From NCBI RefSeq assembly GCF_040459645.1, contig NZ_JARVHQ010000001.1, positions 868,001 to 932,000 on the forward strand: DNA of 64,000 nt, in the 5' to 3' direction. The stretch comes from Bacillus cereus group sp. RP43. Lineage in GTDB: Bacteria; Bacillota; Bacilli; Bacillales; Bacillaceae_G. The translations under genes were made by a program, and so were the position numbers. Below are positions 1-10,127 of the stretch, one piece after another; positions within the stretch are counted from its first letter, which is position 1; every line of letters begins with the position of its first letter. The notes under the pieces were generated by a model. It saw nothing but the letters and a program-made list of their open reading frames with translations, was not told the origin of the DNA and did not search any database.

Positions 1-236
1 CAAAAGCTGGTGAAATGAAGCAAGTCATTGCTGAAGCTGGCGGAGAACTTCTAAAAGAAGTAACACTATTCGACTTATACGAAGGTGAAAAAATGGAAGA
101 AGGCAAGAAATCACTTGCATTCTCTATGAACTACTTCGATGCAGAACGTACATTAACAGACGAAGAAGTAACAGAAGCACATAGCCGTGTATTAACAGCG
201 GTAGAAGAGAAATTTGGTGCGGAGTTACGTAAGTAA
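1..236 (+). CDS. pheT: Phenylalanyl-tRNA synthetase beta subunit, C-terminal part (partial)
   Basis: The frame is open from base 3 and ends at the TAA at 234-236, so the gene starts outside the window. The visible residues match the ferredoxin-fold anticodon-binding domain at the end of bacterial PheT: a SLAFSMNY strand, then the [13 protein letters not shown] segment and a final helix ending in GAELRK. PheT pairs with PheS in a heterotetramer that charges tRNA-Phe in the cytoplasm. A strong terminator follows directly, so this is the end of its transcript. The call rests on family recognition of about 78 residues. Confidence 0.9.
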   Translation, partial: KAGEMKQVIAEAGGELLKEVTLFDLYEGEKMEEGKKSLAFSMNYFDAERTLTDEEVTEAHSRVLTAVEEKFGAELRK

Positions 237-241
237 TTGAA

Positions 242-273
242 AATTGCCGGATTTAATTCCGGCAATTTTTTTA
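242..273 (+). terminator. Rho-independent terminator of pheT
   Basis: AATTGCCGG and CCGGCAATT form a 9-bp stem around an 8-base AT-rich loop and are followed by a run of T, immediately after the pheT stop. Confidence 0.92.
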
Positions 274-343
274 TTGGAGCGGTTGTCGAGTGTTATCGGT
301 AATTCGATATATTATAAAAATCGCCGATATATAGCAAGGTATC

Positions 344-372
344 TTGCATCTTTCCCTCGAATGTAGTACATT
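344..372 (+). promoter_or_regulatory. Probable sigma-A promoter of the asnS leader
   Basis: TTGCAT (344-349) and TACATT (367-372) are separated by 17 bases and lie just before the T-box leader. The match to consensus is moderate. Other AT-rich hexamers lie between 283 and 320. Confidence 0.45.
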
Positions 373-399
373 AATTTTAGTTTAACAAAACGAAAGACG

Positions 400-660
400 A
401 TGATAAGGAAAAGTAGTATATACTATAATCCAAAGCGAGTCAGGGGCGGTGAGAGCCTGATGAGGCGGTATATGTGAAGAACACCTTGGAGTTGCTAACC
501 GAAATTGAAACTTGTATTCAAGAGTAGACTTAGACGGGAATCCGGCCTGTTACAAACCGGGAAGTATGTATTACATACGAGTTAAAGTTGGTCTTTATGA
601 CAAATTGGGTGGTACCGCGAAGTTTAACCTTTCGTCCCTTTATGGATGAAAGGTTTTTTT
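400..660 (+). promoter_or_regulatory. T-box riboswitch, Asn-specific, controlling asnS
   Basis: All landmarks of a T-box leader are visible. They are an AGTAGTA S-turn near 410, a GGCGGTGAGAGCC-type apical part of stem I near 446-459, and a specifier region GAAG-AAC-ACC with codon AAC (Asn) at 480-482. An AGTAG...ACGG segment lies near 524-538, and the T-box core GGGTGGTACCGCG is at 607-619. The terminator stem AACCTTTCGTCC / GGATGAAAGGTT with a T run lies at 626-660. Uncharged tRNA-Asn would stabilise the antiterminator and allow transcription into asnS. The AAC specifier agrees with the gene downstream. Confidence 0.93.
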
Positions 661-694
661 GTATTTAAATATATCAGCAAAGGAGAATTTTACT

Positions 695-2086
695 ATGGAA
701 AACACATTAGTAAAAAGTCTGTATAGAGATACAGATAAATACGCAGATCAAACAGTACAAGTATCAGGTTGGATTCGGAACTTACGTGATTCAAAAGCAT
801 TTGGTTTCATCGAATTAAACGACGGTAGCTTCTTCAAAGGTGTTCAAATCGTTTTCGATACAGAATTAGAGAACTTCAAAGAAATTGCAAAGCTTCCACT
901 TAGCTCTTCAGTTAAAGTAGAAGGTAAAGTAATTGCAACGCCTGGAGCGAAGCAACCATTTGAAATTAAAGCAGAAAAAATTGATATCGAGGGCTTATCG
1001 GATTCTGATTACCCACTTCAAAAGAAGCGTCATACGTTTGAATACTTACGTACAATCGCTCACTTACGTCCAAGAACAAATGCATTCTCTGCAACGTTCC
1101 GTGTACGTTCTATCGCAGCATTTGCGATTCACCAGTTCTTCCAAGAGCGTGGTTTCGTACATGTTCACACACCAATTATCACTGGTAGTGATACAGAAGG
1201 TGCAGGGGAAATGTTCCGCGTAACAACGCAAGACTTAAACAACGTACCAAAAGGTGAAGACGGACAAGTTGACGAATCAAAAGACTTCTTCGGCAAAGAA
1301 ACAAACTTAACAGTAAGTGGACAGCTGAATGCTGAAGCTTATGCGTTAGCGTTCCGTGATGTGTACACATTCGGACCTACATTCCGTGCAGAAAACTCAA
1401 ACACAACTCGCCACGCAGCGGAGTTCTGGATGGTTGAGCCTGAGATTGCATTCGCTGAATTAGGCGATGTAATGGATCTTACAGAAGATATGCTGAAATA
1501 TGCAATGAAATACGTACTAGAGCATGCACCAGAAGAAATGGACTTCTTCAACAGCTTCGTTGATAAAACAGTTCTAGAGCGCATGAACAACGTAATCAAC
1601 TCTGACTTCGGTCGCATCACTTATACAGAAGCAATTAAAGTACTTCAAGAATCAGGTGCTGATTTCAAATACCCAGTAGAATGGGGTATTGACTTACAAA
1701 CAGAGCATGAAAGATACTTATCAGAAGAAATCTTCAAACGCCCTGTATTCGTAACTGACTATCCGAAAGACATTAAAGCGTTCTACATGCGTATGAACGA
1801 AGATGGTAAAACAGTAGCTGCTACTGACCTTCTAGTTCCTGGAATCGGCGAATTAATCGGCGGTAGCCAACGTGAAGAAAGAATGGACGTTTTAGTAGAC
1901 AGAATTAAAGAATTAGGTATGAACGAAGAAGACTACTGGTGGTACTTAGAACTTAGAAAATACGGCGGTACAAAACACGCTGGATTCGGTCTAGGTTTCG
2001 AGCGCTTCCTAATGTACATCACTGGTATGGCTAACATCCGTGACGTAATTCCATTCCCAAGAACTCCAGGTTCTTCAGAATTCTAA
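695..2086 (+). CDS. asnS: Asparaginyl-tRNA synthetase
   Basis: This class IIb aminoacyl-tRNA synthetase of 463 residues attaches asparagine to tRNA-Asn using ATP. The N-terminal OB-fold anticodon domain begins around [13 protein letters not shown]. Motif 2 is visible as [18 protein letters not shown] (about residues 229-246) and motif 3 as [10 protein letters not shown] (about 432-441). The ATG at 695 was chosen because AAGGAG lies 8-9 bases upstream. An in-frame TTG/ATG extension to 659 would run back into the T-box terminator. The gene stands alone between its T-box and a strong terminator. AsnS versus AspS is settled by the AAC specifier and the short class IIb length without the large AspRS insertion domain. 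Confidence 0.95.
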   Translation: MENTLVKSLYRDTDKYADQTVQVSGWIRNLRDSKAFGFIELNDGSFFKGVQIVFDTELENFKEIAKLPLSSSVKVEGKVIATPGAKQPFEIKAEKIDIEGLSDSDYPLQKKRHTFEYLRTIAHLRPRTNAFSATFRVRSIAAFAIHQFFQERGFVHVHTPIITGSDTEGAGEMFRVTTQDLNNVPKGEDGQVDESKDFFGKETNLTVSGQLNAEAYALAFRDVYTFGPTFRAENSNTTRHAAEFWMVEPEIAFAELGDVMDLTEDMLKYAMKYVLEHAPEEMDFFNSFVDKTVLERMNNVINSDFGRITYTEAIKVLQESGADFKYPVEWGIDLQTEHERYLSEEIFKRPVFVTDYPKDIKAFYMRMNEDGKTVAATDLLVPGIGELIGGSQREERMDVLVDRIKELGMNEEDYWWYLELRKYGGTKHAGFGLGFERFLMYITGMANIRDVIPFPRTPGSSEF

Positions 2087-2094
2087 AATGTAAA

Positions 2095-2125
2095 AAAGCG
2101 AGAGGATTTCCTCTCGCTTTTTTTA
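2095..2125 (+). terminator. Terminator of asnS
   Basis: AAAGCGAGAGGA and TCCTCTCGCTTT form a 12-bp stem with a 2-4 base loop, followed by seven T, shortly after the asnS stop. Confidence 0.93.
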
Positions 2126-2259
2126 TTGGAAGGGGTGTAACTACAAGCCGAATTTTATAAAGTATTTCACGATTGGAAAAGATGTTGTTCATAGTTCCCT
2201 TCCCACTTCATATATAAGTAAAACGAATGCGACATTTATAGGGAAGGGGTTTTTGTACA

Positions 2260-3162
2260 ATGGGAGAAATTCCAAGTCATACAAAGTGGACATTGCGTGA
2301 CAAGTATATAGTAATTACTGGTGCAACAAGTGGTATTGGATTAGCGGCAGCTAAGGCATTTGCGGAGCGCGGTGCCAAGCTAGGAATTATTGCACGCAAC
2401 GAGGCAAAAGCGAAGGATGCTATTACTCAAATTAAGGATGTAACGAATGGGAATGTGGTGGTAGATTTATTTCTGGCTGATATGGCTTCCCAACAATCTA
2501 TACGCCGGGTAGCTACTGACATTTTAGAAAGGTGTCCGAGAATAGATATATTAGTGAATAATGCGGGTGCTTTATTTCAAACAAGGCAAATTACGGAGGA
2601 CGTTTTGGAGATGACCTGGGCGGTAAACCATTTAGGTCCATTCTTACTCACTAATTTGTTGTTGGAGCGTTTAAAAGAAAGTGCTCCTGCTCGTGTTATT
2701 ACCACCGCATCTCATGGTCACAAAATGGCTAAAAAGGGAATTGATTTCGGTGATTTAGATGCAGAACAACTGTATCGCGGTGTTAAGAAGTTCATGGGCG
2801 GTCCTACAATGCGTTATGCTCAAACAAAACTAGCTAACATTTTATTCACCTCTGAATTGGCACAGCGGTTGGAGGGAACGGGTGTTAGTGCTTATAGCTT
2901 TGACCCGGGGCTAGTGAATACGAATTTTAACCAGGACAATGGTCTGGTTGCTCGCTTAACTATGGCAGCAATGAAACCTTTCTCTCGTACACCCGAGGAA
3001 GGTGCTGAAACTTTAATATGGCTAGCAGAATCAAATGGATTCATTGACCATAGTGGTTATTACTATGCCGATAAGCAAATAGGAAAAATGTCTGAAGCTG
3101 CCTTGGATAAGGATGCCGCAAAACGTCTATGGGATATTAGTGAAAAACAGACAGGAGGATAA
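2260..3162 (+). CDS. Short-chain dehydrogenase/reductase (retinol dehydrogenase-like)
   Basis: The 300-residue protein is a classical SDR oxidoreductase. It has the Rossmann cofactor motif TGATSGIG at residues 20-27, NNAG for the central strand, a catalytic serine in TTASHG and the YxxxK pair in YAQTK (Tyr186, Lys190). Its closest look is to the RDH11-14-like group common in soil bacilli, with the Asn-His-Leu-Gly segment WAVNHLGPFLLTN. An NADP(H)-dependent alcohol/carbonyl oxidoreductase in the cytoplasm is likely, but the substrate is unknown. A GGGAAGGGG ribosome site precedes the ATG. It seems monocistronic, followed by a small separate gene. Confidence 0.85.
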   Translation: MGEIPSHTKWTLRDKYIVITGATSGIGLAAAKAFAERGAKLGIIARNEAKAKDAITQIKDVTNGNVVVDLFLADMASQQSIRRVATDILERCPRIDILVNNAGALFQTRQITEDVLEMTWAVNHLGPFLLTNLLLERLKESAPARVITTASHGHKMAKKGIDFGDLDAEQLYRGVKKFMGGPTMRYAQTKLANILFTSELAQRLEGTGVSAYSFDPGLVNTNFNQDNGLVARLTMAAMKPFSRTPEEGAETLIWLAESNGFIDHSGYYYADKQIGKMSEAALDKDAAKRLWDISEKQTGG

Positions 3163-3244
3163 AAGAGTAGCCAGTATATGTTCAGATTGTTACGCTGAAT
3201 AGTTTTTTACTCTTAAGTAAAAAGTAATCTTGGGGGTGATTGTA

Positions 3245-3379
3245 ATGAGTAAGAAAGTGAAAACAGACCATTCTAGATCAAGCTTAGGTTCTTCAGAAGT
3301 AGAAGGACAAGGTACGACTACGCATGAAACGGGTTCTTATAAAGTACCTTCATCAAATAAGAAGCAGAAACGAAGCTAA
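3245..3379 (+). CDS. Small basic Ser/Thr-rich protein of 44 residues, unknown function
   Basis: An ATG at 3245 sits 7-8 bases after the strong ribosome site GGGGGTGAT, opens a 44-codon frame and is followed at once by a terminator. These three signs together support a real small gene. The product starts MSKKVKTDHSRSS and ends KKQKRS. It is hydrophilic and basic at both ends, with no membrane segment and no cysteine. This composition resembles the small unstructured proteins often made during sporulation in Bacillus, but I do not recognise a family and assign no function. Confidence 0.7.
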   Translation: MSKKVKTDHSRSSLGSSEVEGQGTTTHETGSYKVPSSNKKQKRS

Positions 3380-3383
3380 CATA

Positions 3384-3416
3384 AAAAGGGAGAGTCTTGG
3401 CGGCTCTCCTTTTTTA
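3384..3416 (+). terminator. Terminator after the 44-residue gene
   Basis: AAAGGGAGAGTC pairs imperfectly with GGCTCTCCTTTT around a short loop and is followed by T. Read from the other strand it could also end the minus-strand gene at 3423. Confidence 0.8.
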
Positions 3417-3422
3417 TATGTA

Positions 3423-3674
3423 TTACATCTTGTTGTTATGAATCTCTTGTGTAATCTTATCTACATCTTTGTCTAATCGATCTAAATAGAAAAGCCACAG
3501 TAAGCTCATGAGCACGTAATAGATGGCCATCACACAAAGATTATCAGATATATTTTCGAATGTGGATTTAGTAGTGAAAAAAGCTCCCCAAATGGTAGAA
3601 ATAGTGAGGTAAGAAAGTGGGCCCACGAGGTGTACTAAAACATATAATAACTTTTTAACTTTTACAGCATTCAT
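3423..3674 (-). CDS. Small membrane protein of 83 residues, unknown function
   Basis: The 83-residue product has two hydrophobic segments, one around residues 10-32 and one around 47-63 (YYVLMSLLWLFYL). A charged C-terminal tail DRLDKDVDKITQEIH follows. An AAGGAGGG ribosome site precedes the ATG at 3674. The site overlaps the end of the broken small gene just upstream, so the two were probably co-transcribed. I do not recognise the family. Confidence 0.7.
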   Translation of the reverse strand: MNAVKVKKLLYVLVHLVGPLSYLTISTIWGAFFTTKSTFENISDNLCVMAIYYVLMSLLWLFYLDRLDKDVDKITQEIHNNKM

Positions 3675-3687
3675 AGGAATTCCCTCC

Positions 3688-3956
3688 TTATGTAAACAAT
3701 CCTCTTTTTCTAATCATAAATTCGAGTTCCTCACAGAAGTATTGTAGTTTTGCTGGATTGTGTATTAACAAGAGAGCATCGTGTTTCCCGATGAACTTTC
3801 GAATCCGAAAGTTTAATAAGAAAGATCGACCATAGCGCTCTATTAAATCGTTGAACGGTGGTTGTTCACTGAGTAGTGAATGTTTTCTCTAATTTTGAAC
3901 TGTCTTTCGTGTGGATCACCTAGTAAAATATTTAGAATCATTTGTAGAAGTAGCAA
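3688..3956 (-). pseudogene. Frameshifted small gene, unknown family
   Basis: On the minus strand a TTG at 3956 follows a good ribosome site (AAGGAGAGG) and opens a frame beginning LLQMILNILLGDPHERQ. This frame hits a stop after 35 codons. A second frame, which reads HSLLSEQPPFNDLIERYG and continues to YFCEELEFMIRKRGLF, stops at 3688, directly at the ribosome site of the next gene. Adding one base near 3860 would join them into about 89 residues. The most economical reading is a one-base deletion in a small gene co-transcribed with the 83-residue membrane protein. It could also be a sequencing error or an uncharacterised programmed shift. Confidence 0.6.
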
Positions 3957-4071
3957 TGGGACCCTCTCCTTAGTTCAAATAATCTGTATATTTATATTGT
4001 AACAAAAATATAAGGGCGATAGTAGGATGAAACAAAAAACAGGAGTTTGTAGGCTCCTGTTTTTGTCGATA

Positions 4072-5007
4072 CTATTTTAGTAAGCGAAAGGCCTTTTCCG
4101 TATTAGCAAAATGCAGTTTCACAAACTCAGGTAATCTCTCTTTACCAAGCTTTTGAATTAATTTAGCAGCGGCAATATCAACTTGTTTACCAGCACCTTT
4201 TGGAAGTGGCATACCAGCTTTTTTACTTAGTTCATCAAATTGTTTTACGAATGAGTAACGAGCTAAAATGGAAGCAGCAGCTACTGCTAAATGGACGCTT
4301 TCGCCTTTCGTAGCGAAATACACATTTTCACGCTGTACCTGTTTTTGTTTCGCTAAATATTTATAGTATGTATCAGGCTGTGTAAATTGGTCGATTAAGA
4401 TGCCTTCTGGTTTTGTAGGTGCAATTTTTGCCAATAAGTTTGTAATTGCTTTATTATGCAGTAAAGCTTTTAGTTTACCTTGGTTGTTTCCTTTGTCAAA
4501 TAGCTCATTATATTTTTCATTGTGAAGAACGAGAGAGCTGTAAGGAACAACGTGAAGGAGTTGTTTTGCAATCTCAGCAATTTGAGCATCGTTTAAGTTT
4601 TTGGAGTCTTTTACACCAAGTTCTTTTAAAAGTGGAATTTGCTTCGCATCCACATATACAGCAACTACTGTCATTGGTCCGAAGTAATCACCAGTACCTA
4701 CTTCGTCTGATCCTAGAATAGACATTGTACCGATGGAAGCGGGCGGCGCATAACGATGTGAATCAACCGATTTTTTCACATCTGATTTCGGTGTTTGAGA
4801 GACAGTTTGCCAACGAGCAGCTTCAGCTTCAGCACGGCCTCCTTGGAACATTACTTTTCCAGATTTATACGCTGTAATCGTGCAAGATGGCACCTTTGCC
4901 ATGAAGACACCGCCTTGCGGAATTTTCGGGCTAAGCGCTTGTTTATACTGTTGTTTCATGTCTTCAATTGCACTAGAACTTGTTTGTATTACGATAGAAT
5001 TTGACAA
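4072..5007 (-). CDS. rnhC: Ribonuclease HIII
   Basis: This 311-residue type 2 RNase H cleaves the RNA strand of RNA-DNA hybrids. The catalytic block SDEVGTGDYFGP carries the DEDE-type acidic residues. The N-terminal roughly 80-residue TBP-like substrate-binding domain (ending near VMFQGGRAEAEAARW) separates HIII from HII. The TTG at 5007 is taken as start because GGAG lies 8 bases upstream and the length equals that of known Bacillus RnhC. A longer in-frame ATG at 5085 would lack a ribosome site. It is divergent from zapA, as in B. subtilis. Confidence 0.93.
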   Translation of the reverse strand: MSNSIVIQTSSSAIEDMKQQYKQALSPKIPQGGVFMAKVPSCTITAYKSGKVMFQGGRAEAEAARWQTVSQTPKSDVKKSVDSHRYAPPASIGTMSILGSDEVGTGDYFGPMTVVAVYVDAKQIPLLKELGVKDSKNLNDAQIAEIAKQLLHVVPYSSLVLHNEKYNELFDKGNNQGKLKALLHNKAITNLLAKIAPTKPEGILIDQFTQPDTYYKYLAKQKQVQRENVYFATKGESVHLAVAAASILARYSFVKQFDELSKKAGMPLPKGAGKQVDIAAAKLIQKLGKERLPEFVKLHFANTEKAFRLLK

Positions 5008-5131
5008 AATGGTCGCTCCTTTTTTAATATTGTTATTTTTATCATATCGGATTGTTCTTTCTGTTTCCATATTATGATGGTTCATGGTATGATAAACTTT
5101 AGGATTCTGTACGTGATTGGAGGCCGGTGAG

Positions 5132-5401
5132 TTGTCACAACAAAAGGGAAATAAAAGTCGAATTAATGTAGAAATATATGGTCAACAATATTCAGTTGTT
5201 GGCGATGAAAGTACAAGTCATATCCGCATGGTAGCAGCGATTGTGGATGATAAAATGCGCGAACTCAATGCCAAGAATCCTTCGCTTGATACGAGTAGAC
5301 TAGCGGTATTGACGGCGGTAAACGTCATACACGATTACATAAAATTAAAAGAAGAACATGAGAAATTGAAAGAAAGTATGACACAAAAAGGAATTGAATA
5401 G
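5132..5401 (+). CDS. zapA: Cell division protein ZapA
   Basis: This 89-residue FtsZ-ring stabiliser starts at a TTG after GGAGGCCGGTG. The sequence has the ZapA beta-hairpin [15 protein letters not shown], the central helix [16 protein letters not shown] and a C-terminal coiled-coil helix rich in Glu and Lys ([16 protein letters not shown]). It is followed after one base by the cvpA gene, forming a short operon with conserved order. ZapA bundles FtsZ filaments at mid-cell in the cytoplasm. Confidence 0.93.
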   Translation: MSQQKGNKSRINVEIYGQQYSVVGDESTSHIRMVAAIVDDKMRELNAKNPSLDTSRLAVLTAVNVIHDYIKLKEEHEKLKESMTQKGIE

Positions 5402-5402
5402 C

Positions 5403-5942
5403 ATGATTGATATTATTATCATTTTACTGCTTGTTATGGGATTCTTCCTCGGTTTACGCAGAGGATTTATTTTGCAACTTGTAAAGTTAACAAGCTTTAT
5501 TATCGCATACCTCGTTGCATACTGGTACTGTAAAGATTTAGCGCCAGCACTTGCGAAAATTATTCCGTATCCATTTGATAAGAATGTTTCTGTTCCAGAA
5601 TGGATAGATGCGAATAATATTGAGGGTGTCTTCTATCAAGCAATTGCGTTTATTGTATTATTTATTATTACAAAAATCGCACTTTCACTACTTGGTAATT
5701 TACTGAATATGTTTGCAGAAATCCCAGTTTTAAAGCAAGTCAATGCGGTTGCTGGGGCACTTCTTGGCTTTTTAGAAGTGTATATCATTCTGTTTGTCTT
5801 AATTATTGTTGGATCAATTCTTCCAATTGAACAAATACAAACACCATTACAAAAATCATCAATTAGCAAAATAATTGTAGACGATACACCGATTCTTTCT
5901 GAAAAGGTGAAGGAACTATGGCAGACAGGTAGCAGAGTGTAA
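5403..5942 (+). CDS. CvpA family membrane protein
   Basis: The 179-residue integral membrane protein has about four hydrophobic segments, including MIDIIIILLLVMGFFLGL at the N-terminus followed by the RRGFILQL motif typical of the CvpA/YshB family. The ATG at 5403 is chosen; a TTG at 5394 lies too close to the ribosome site. It starts one base after zapA ends. The biochemical role of the family is unsettled; E. coli CvpA is linked to colicin V production. A terminator follows. Confidence 0.85.
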   Translation: MIDIIIILLLVMGFFLGLRRGFILQLVKLTSFIIAYLVAYWYCKDLAPALAKIIPYPFDKNVSVPEWIDANNIEGVFYQAIAFIVLFIITKIALSLLGNLLNMFAEIPVLKQVNAVAGALLGFLEVYIILFVLIIVGSILPIEQIQTPLQKSSISKIIVDDTPILSEKVKELWQTGSRV

Positions 5943-5973
5943 CTTCTCTTTTTTCGGAAAGAGAAGTTTTTTT
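5941..5973 (+). terminator. Terminator of the zapA-cvpA unit
   Basis: AACTTCTCTTT and AAAGAGAAGTT form an 11-bp stem with a short loop and are followed by T residues, right at the cvpA stop. Some read-through to polX is possible because polX begins 25 bases later. Confidence 0.85.
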
Positions 5974-5997
5974 CTATGAAAGAAAGGCGGGGTAATG

Positions 5998-7716
5998 ATG
6001 AAAGTGAATAAAAAACAAGTTATCAAATTACTAGAGACAATCGGCCTGTTTATGGAACTGAAGGGCGCGAATCCATTTAAAATATCTGCATTCCGTAAAG
6101 CGGCGGCAGCACTAGAAAGTGATGACCGTAGTCTTTCTGAAATTGAAGATTTCACAAAGATTCCAGGTATCGGAAAAGGAACGGCAGCAGTTATTCAAGA
6201 ATATATAGAATCGGGAACATCTGAAGTACTACAAGAACTTGAAAAAGAAGTACCAAGCAGTTTATTACCACTATTAAAACTACCAGGCCTTGGTGGTAAG
6301 AAGGTGGCTAAGTTATACAAAGAACTTGGTGTTGTTGATATGGAAACGTTAAAAGCTGTTTGTGAAGAAAATAAAGTACAAGCTTTAGCGGGATTCGGTA
6401 AGAAAACAGAAGAGAAAATATTAGAAGCAATTGATCAAGTAGGCTCTCGTCCAGAGAGGTTACCAATTGCGATGGTATTGCCTATTGCCGGGGAAATAGA
6501 GGAGAAATTGTCGAATGTTGCTGAAATAATTCGTTTCTCACGCGCTGGTAGTTTACGCCGTGTTCGTGAGACAGTGAAAGACTTAGATTTCATCATTGCA
6601 ACGACAGAGCCAGCAGTAGTACGTGAACATTTACTACAATTTGATAATATGATTGAAGTGATTGCAAGTGGAGATACGAAAGTATCTGTTCGTCTTCAAT
6701 ATGAATATGATATTTCAATTGATTTCCGCTTAGTAAAACCAGAAGAATTTATTACAACTCTTCACCATTTCACAGGATCAAAAGACCATAACGTAAAAAT
6801 GCGCCAAATCGCGAAAGATAGAGGCGAGAAAATTAGTGAATATGGTGTGGAAATCTTAGAGACAGGTGAAGTGAAAACATTCGAAACAGAAGAAGCATTC
6901 TTCGCCCACTTTGGCCTTCCATTCATCCCACCAGAAGTGCGTGAAGATGGAAAAGAAATTGAATTAATTAAAGAGTATCCGAACTTAATTCAGTTCTCTG
7001 ATATACAAGGTGATTTACATATGCATACAACGTGGAGTGACGGTGCTTTTTCAATTGAGGAAATGGTACAAGCATGTCGTGCTCGTGGGTATAAATTTAT
7101 GGCAATTACTGATCACTCGCAATACTTGAAAGTAGCGAACGGTTTAACGAAAGAGCGTCTTCGTGAACAAGCGAAAGAAATTGAACGTATGAATGAAAAG
7201 TATCCAGACATTACAATTTTGCGCGGAATCGAAATGGACATTTTACCAGATGCGACACTTGATTTTGACGATGAAGTATTAGCAGAACTAGATTATGTTA
7301 TTGGAGCGATTCATTCTAGCTTCTCACAAGACCGTGAAACGATTATGAAACGTCTTCGCACTGCACTTGAGAATAAGCATGTCACGATGATTGCTCATCC
7401 GACAGGACGTCTTCTTGGGCGCCGCGAGGGTTACGATGTAGATACAGATTTATTAATCCAGCTCGCAAAAGAAACAAATACAGTTTTAGAATTAAATGCA
7501 AATCCAAACCGTCTAGATTTAAGTGCAAAATTATTAAAACAAGCACAAGATGCGGGTGTAAAAGTAGCGATTAATACGGATGCTCATACACTTGAAATGT
7601 TAGAAGATATGGAAACAGGTGTAGCAGCAGCGCGTAAAGGTTGGATTCAAAAAGATAACGTAATTAACACATGGGATATTGAACGTTTATTAGACTATAT
7701 TAAACGTAATAAGTAA
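5998..7716 (+). CDS. polX: DNA polymerase/3'-5' exonuclease PolX
   Basis: This 572-residue family X repair polymerase is fused to a PHP nuclease. The helix-hairpin-helix segments [12 protein letters not shown] and [16 protein letters not shown] lie in the N-terminal half. The polymerase active site is [17 protein letters not shown] with the later acidic SIDFRLV. The PHP domain begins at [12 protein letters not shown] (about residue 337) and runs to the C-terminus, with metal ligands in DHSQY, HSSF and AHPTGR. It acts in base-excision-type gap filling. ATG 5998 gives better spacing from GGCGGGG than the ATG three bases earlier. It is followed by mutS2 after 19 bases. Confidence 0.94.
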   Translation: MKVNKKQVIKLLETIGLFMELKGANPFKISAFRKAAAALESDDRSLSEIEDFTKIPGIGKGTAAVIQEYIESGTSEVLQELEKEVPSSLLPLLKLPGLGGKKVAKLYKELGVVDMETLKAVCEENKVQALAGFGKKTEEKILEAIDQVGSRPERLPIAMVLPIAGEIEEKLSNVAEIIRFSRAGSLRRVRETVKDLDFIIATTEPAVVREHLLQFDNMIEVIASGDTKVSVRLQYEYDISIDFRLVKPEEFITTLHHFTGSKDHNVKMRQIAKDRGEKISEYGVEILETGEVKTFETEEAFFAHFGLPFIPPEVREDGKEIELIKEYPNLIQFSDIQGDLHMHTTWSDGAFSIEEMVQACRARGYKFMAITDHSQYLKVANGLTKERLREQAKEIERMNEKYPDITILRGIEMDILPDATLDFDDEVLAELDYVIGAIHSSFSQDRETIMKRLRTALENKHVTMIAHPTGRLLGRREGYDVDTDLLIQLAKETNTVLELNANPNRLDLSAKLLKQAQDAGVKVAINTDAHTLEMLEDMETGVAAARKGWIQKDNVINTWDIERLLDYIKRNK

Positions 7717-7735
7717 TACAGGGGGGACCTGCAAC

Positions 7736-10096
7736 ATGTTAGAACGAACGTTGCGTGTATTAGAATACAATAAAGTAAAAGAACAATTACTTGAACATAC
7801 AGCCTCTTCACTTGGGCGTGATAAAGTGAAGAATTTAGTGCCAAGCACAGATTTTGAAGAGATTGTGGAACTGCAAGAAACAACGGATGAGGCAGCGAAA
7901 GTTATCCGTTTAAAAGGACATGTACCACTTGGAGGGATCTCTGATATTCGTTCAAATATTAAGCGTGCGAAAATTGGAAGTATGTTAAGTCCTCATGAAT
8001 TAATTGAAATCGCAAGTACGATGTACGGTAGTCGCCAAATGAAACGTTTCATTGACGATATGATTGACAACGGCGTTGAGCTTCCAATTTTAGAAACACA
8101 TGTCGCGCAAATTGTGTCTTTATATGATTTAGAAAAGAAGATTACAAATTGTATTGGTGACGGCGGTGAAGTAGTCGATAGCGCAAGTGACAAATTGCGT
8201 GGTATTCGTAACCAAATTCGTACTGCGGAAAGCCGTATTCGTGAGAAATTAGAAAACATGACGCGTTCTTCAAACTCGCAAAAAATGTTATCAGACGCAA
8301 TTGTAACGATTCGTAACGAACGCTACGTAATCCCGGTAAAACAAGAATACCGCGGCGTATATGGTGGTATTGTTCACGATCAATCTGCTTCTGGACAAAC
8401 GTTATTTATCGAACCGCAAGTAATCGTGGAATTAAATAACGCACTTCAAGAAGCACGTGTGAAAGAAAAACAAGAAGTAGAACGCATTTTAATGATGTTA
8501 ACGGAAGAAGTAGCAATGGAAGCTGATATCGTTCTATCAAACGTAGAAGTAGTTGCAAATCTTGATTTTATTTTTGCAAAAGCTCTTTATGCGAAGCGAA
8601 TTAAAGCGACGAAGCCAATCGTAAATAATGAACGCTACATGGATTTAAAACAAGCACGCCATCCGCTTATCAATCCGGAAATTATCGTACCAAATAACAT
8701 TATGCTCGGTAAAGACTTTACAACAATCGTTATTACAGGACCGAATACAGGTGGTAAAACAGTTACACTGAAAACAGTCGGTATTTGTGTCTTAATGGCG
8801 CAATCTGGTCTTCATATTCCGGTAATGGATGAATCAGAGATATGTGTATTTAAAAACATCTTTGCTGATATCGGTGATGAGCAATCGATTGAACAAAATT
8901 TAAGTACATTCTCTTCTCATATGGTAAACATTGTAGATATTTTAGAAAAAGCTGATTTTGAAAGTTTAGTCCTATTTGATGAATTAGGTGCTGGGACAGA
9001 TCCGCAAGAAGGGGCTGCACTAGCAATTTCAATTTTGGATGAAGTATGTAACCGTGGTGCTCGCGTTGTTGCAACGACGCATTACCCAGAATTAAAAGCA
9101 TATGGATACAATCGTGAGCAAGTTATTAATGCGAGCGTTGAGTTCGATGTGAATACATTAAGTCCAACGTACAAATTATTAATAGGTGTACCAGGACGTA
9201 GTAACGCCTTTGAAATTTCGAAGCGCCTTGGTTTGTCTGATCGCGTTATTGATCGCGCTCGTAACCATATTAGTACAGATACGAACAAAATCGAAAATAT
9301 GATTGCAAAGCTAGAAGAAAGCCAAAAAAATGCAGAGAGCGAACGAAAAGAAGCGGAAGAATATCGTAAGCAATCTGAAAAACTTCATCGTGAATTACAG
9401 CGTCAAATTATTGAATTTAACGATGAGCGCGATGAAAAATTATTAAAAGCGCAAAAAGAAGGGGAAGAAAAAGTCGAAGCTGCGAAGAAAGAAGCAGAAG
9501 GCATTATTCATGAACTTCGTCAATTGCGTAAAGCACAGCTTGTAAATGTGAAAGACCATGAGCTTATTGAAGCGAAGAGCCGTTTAGAAGGGGCAGCGCC
9601 AGAGCTTGTGAAGAAACAAAAAATAAATGTGAAAAATACAGCACCGAAACAACAATTACGACCAGGTGATGAAGTAAAAGTGTTAACGTTCGGTCAAAAA
9701 GGTCAATTGCTTGAAAAAGTAAGTGATACAGAGTGGAGCGTACAAATTGGTATTCTGAAGATGAAAGTGAAAGAATCCAATATGGAATACATTAATACAC
9801 CGAAGCAAACTGAGAAAAAAGCAGTCGCAAGTGTGAAGGGTAGAGATTATCACGTGTCGTTAGAGCTAGACCTTCGCGGTGAACGTTATGAAGATGCAAT
9901 GATGCGCGTTGAAAAATATTTAGACGATGCACAGCTTGCAAGCTATCCTCGTGTGTCAATTATTCACGGTAAAGGAACAGGAGCGCTTCGCCAAGGTGTA
10001 CAAGATTACTTGAAGAAACATCGCGGCGTGAAAACCTACCGCTACGGTGACATGGGCGAGGGAGGCCTAGGTGTAACAGTTGTTGAATTAAAATAG
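7736..10096 (+). CDS. mutS2: MutS2 family ATPase/endonuclease
   Basis: The 786-residue protein carries the MutS-type ATPase with Walker [14 protein letters not shown] (about residue 335), Walker [14 protein letters not shown] and [10 protein letters not shown] long coiled coil follows (about 515-640), then a C-terminal Smr nuclease domain from about 712 with [12 protein letters not shown] and HGKGTGALR. It lacks the mismatch-recognition domain I of MutS. MutS2 has roles in controlling recombination and, in B. subtilis, in rescuing collided ribosomes. GGGGGGACC precedes the ATG. The polX-mutS2 pair is conserved in Bacillus. Confidence 0.95.
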   Translation: MLERTLRVLEYNKVKEQLLEHTASSLGRDKVKNLVPSTDFEEIVELQETTDEAAKVIRLKGHVPLGGISDIRSNIKRAKIGSMLSPHELIEIASTMYGSRQMKRFIDDMIDNGVELPILETHVAQIVSLYDLEKKITNCIGDGGEVVDSASDKLRGIRNQIRTAESRIREKLENMTRSSNSQKMLSDAIVTIRNERYVIPVKQEYRGVYGGIVHDQSASGQTLFIEPQVIVELNNALQEARVKEKQEVERILMMLTEEVAMEADIVLSNVEVVANLDFIFAKALYAKRIKATKPIVNNERYMDLKQARHPLINPEIIVPNNIMLGKDFTTIVITGPNTGGKTVTLKTVGICVLMAQSGLHIPVMDESEICVFKNIFADIGDEQSIEQNLSTFSSHMVNIVDILEKADFESLVLFDELGAGTDPQEGAALAISILDEVCNRGARVVATTHYPELKAYGYNREQVINASVEFDVNTLSPTYKLLIGVPGRSNAFEISKRLGLSDRVIDRARNHISTDTNKIENMIAKLEESQKNAESERKEAEEYRKQSEKLHRELQRQIIEFNDERDEKLLKAQKEGEEKVEAAKKEAEGIIHELRQLRKAQLVNVKDHELIEAKSRLEGAAPELVKKQKINVKNTAPKQQLRPGDEVKVLTFGQKGQLLEKVSDTEWSVQIGILKMKVKESNMEYINTPKQTEKKAVASVKGRDYHVSLELDLRGERYEDAMMRVEKYLDDAQLASYPRVSIIHGKGTGALRQGVQDYLKKHRGVKTYRYGDMGEGGLGVTVVELK

Positions 10097-10127
10097 CAAA
10101 CAACCAAACAAAAGGGGAAACCATTAT

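Noticed and set aside
933..1620. Overlapping frames inside asnS on both strands
   Set aside because: They are shadows of the asnS reading frame with atypical composition.
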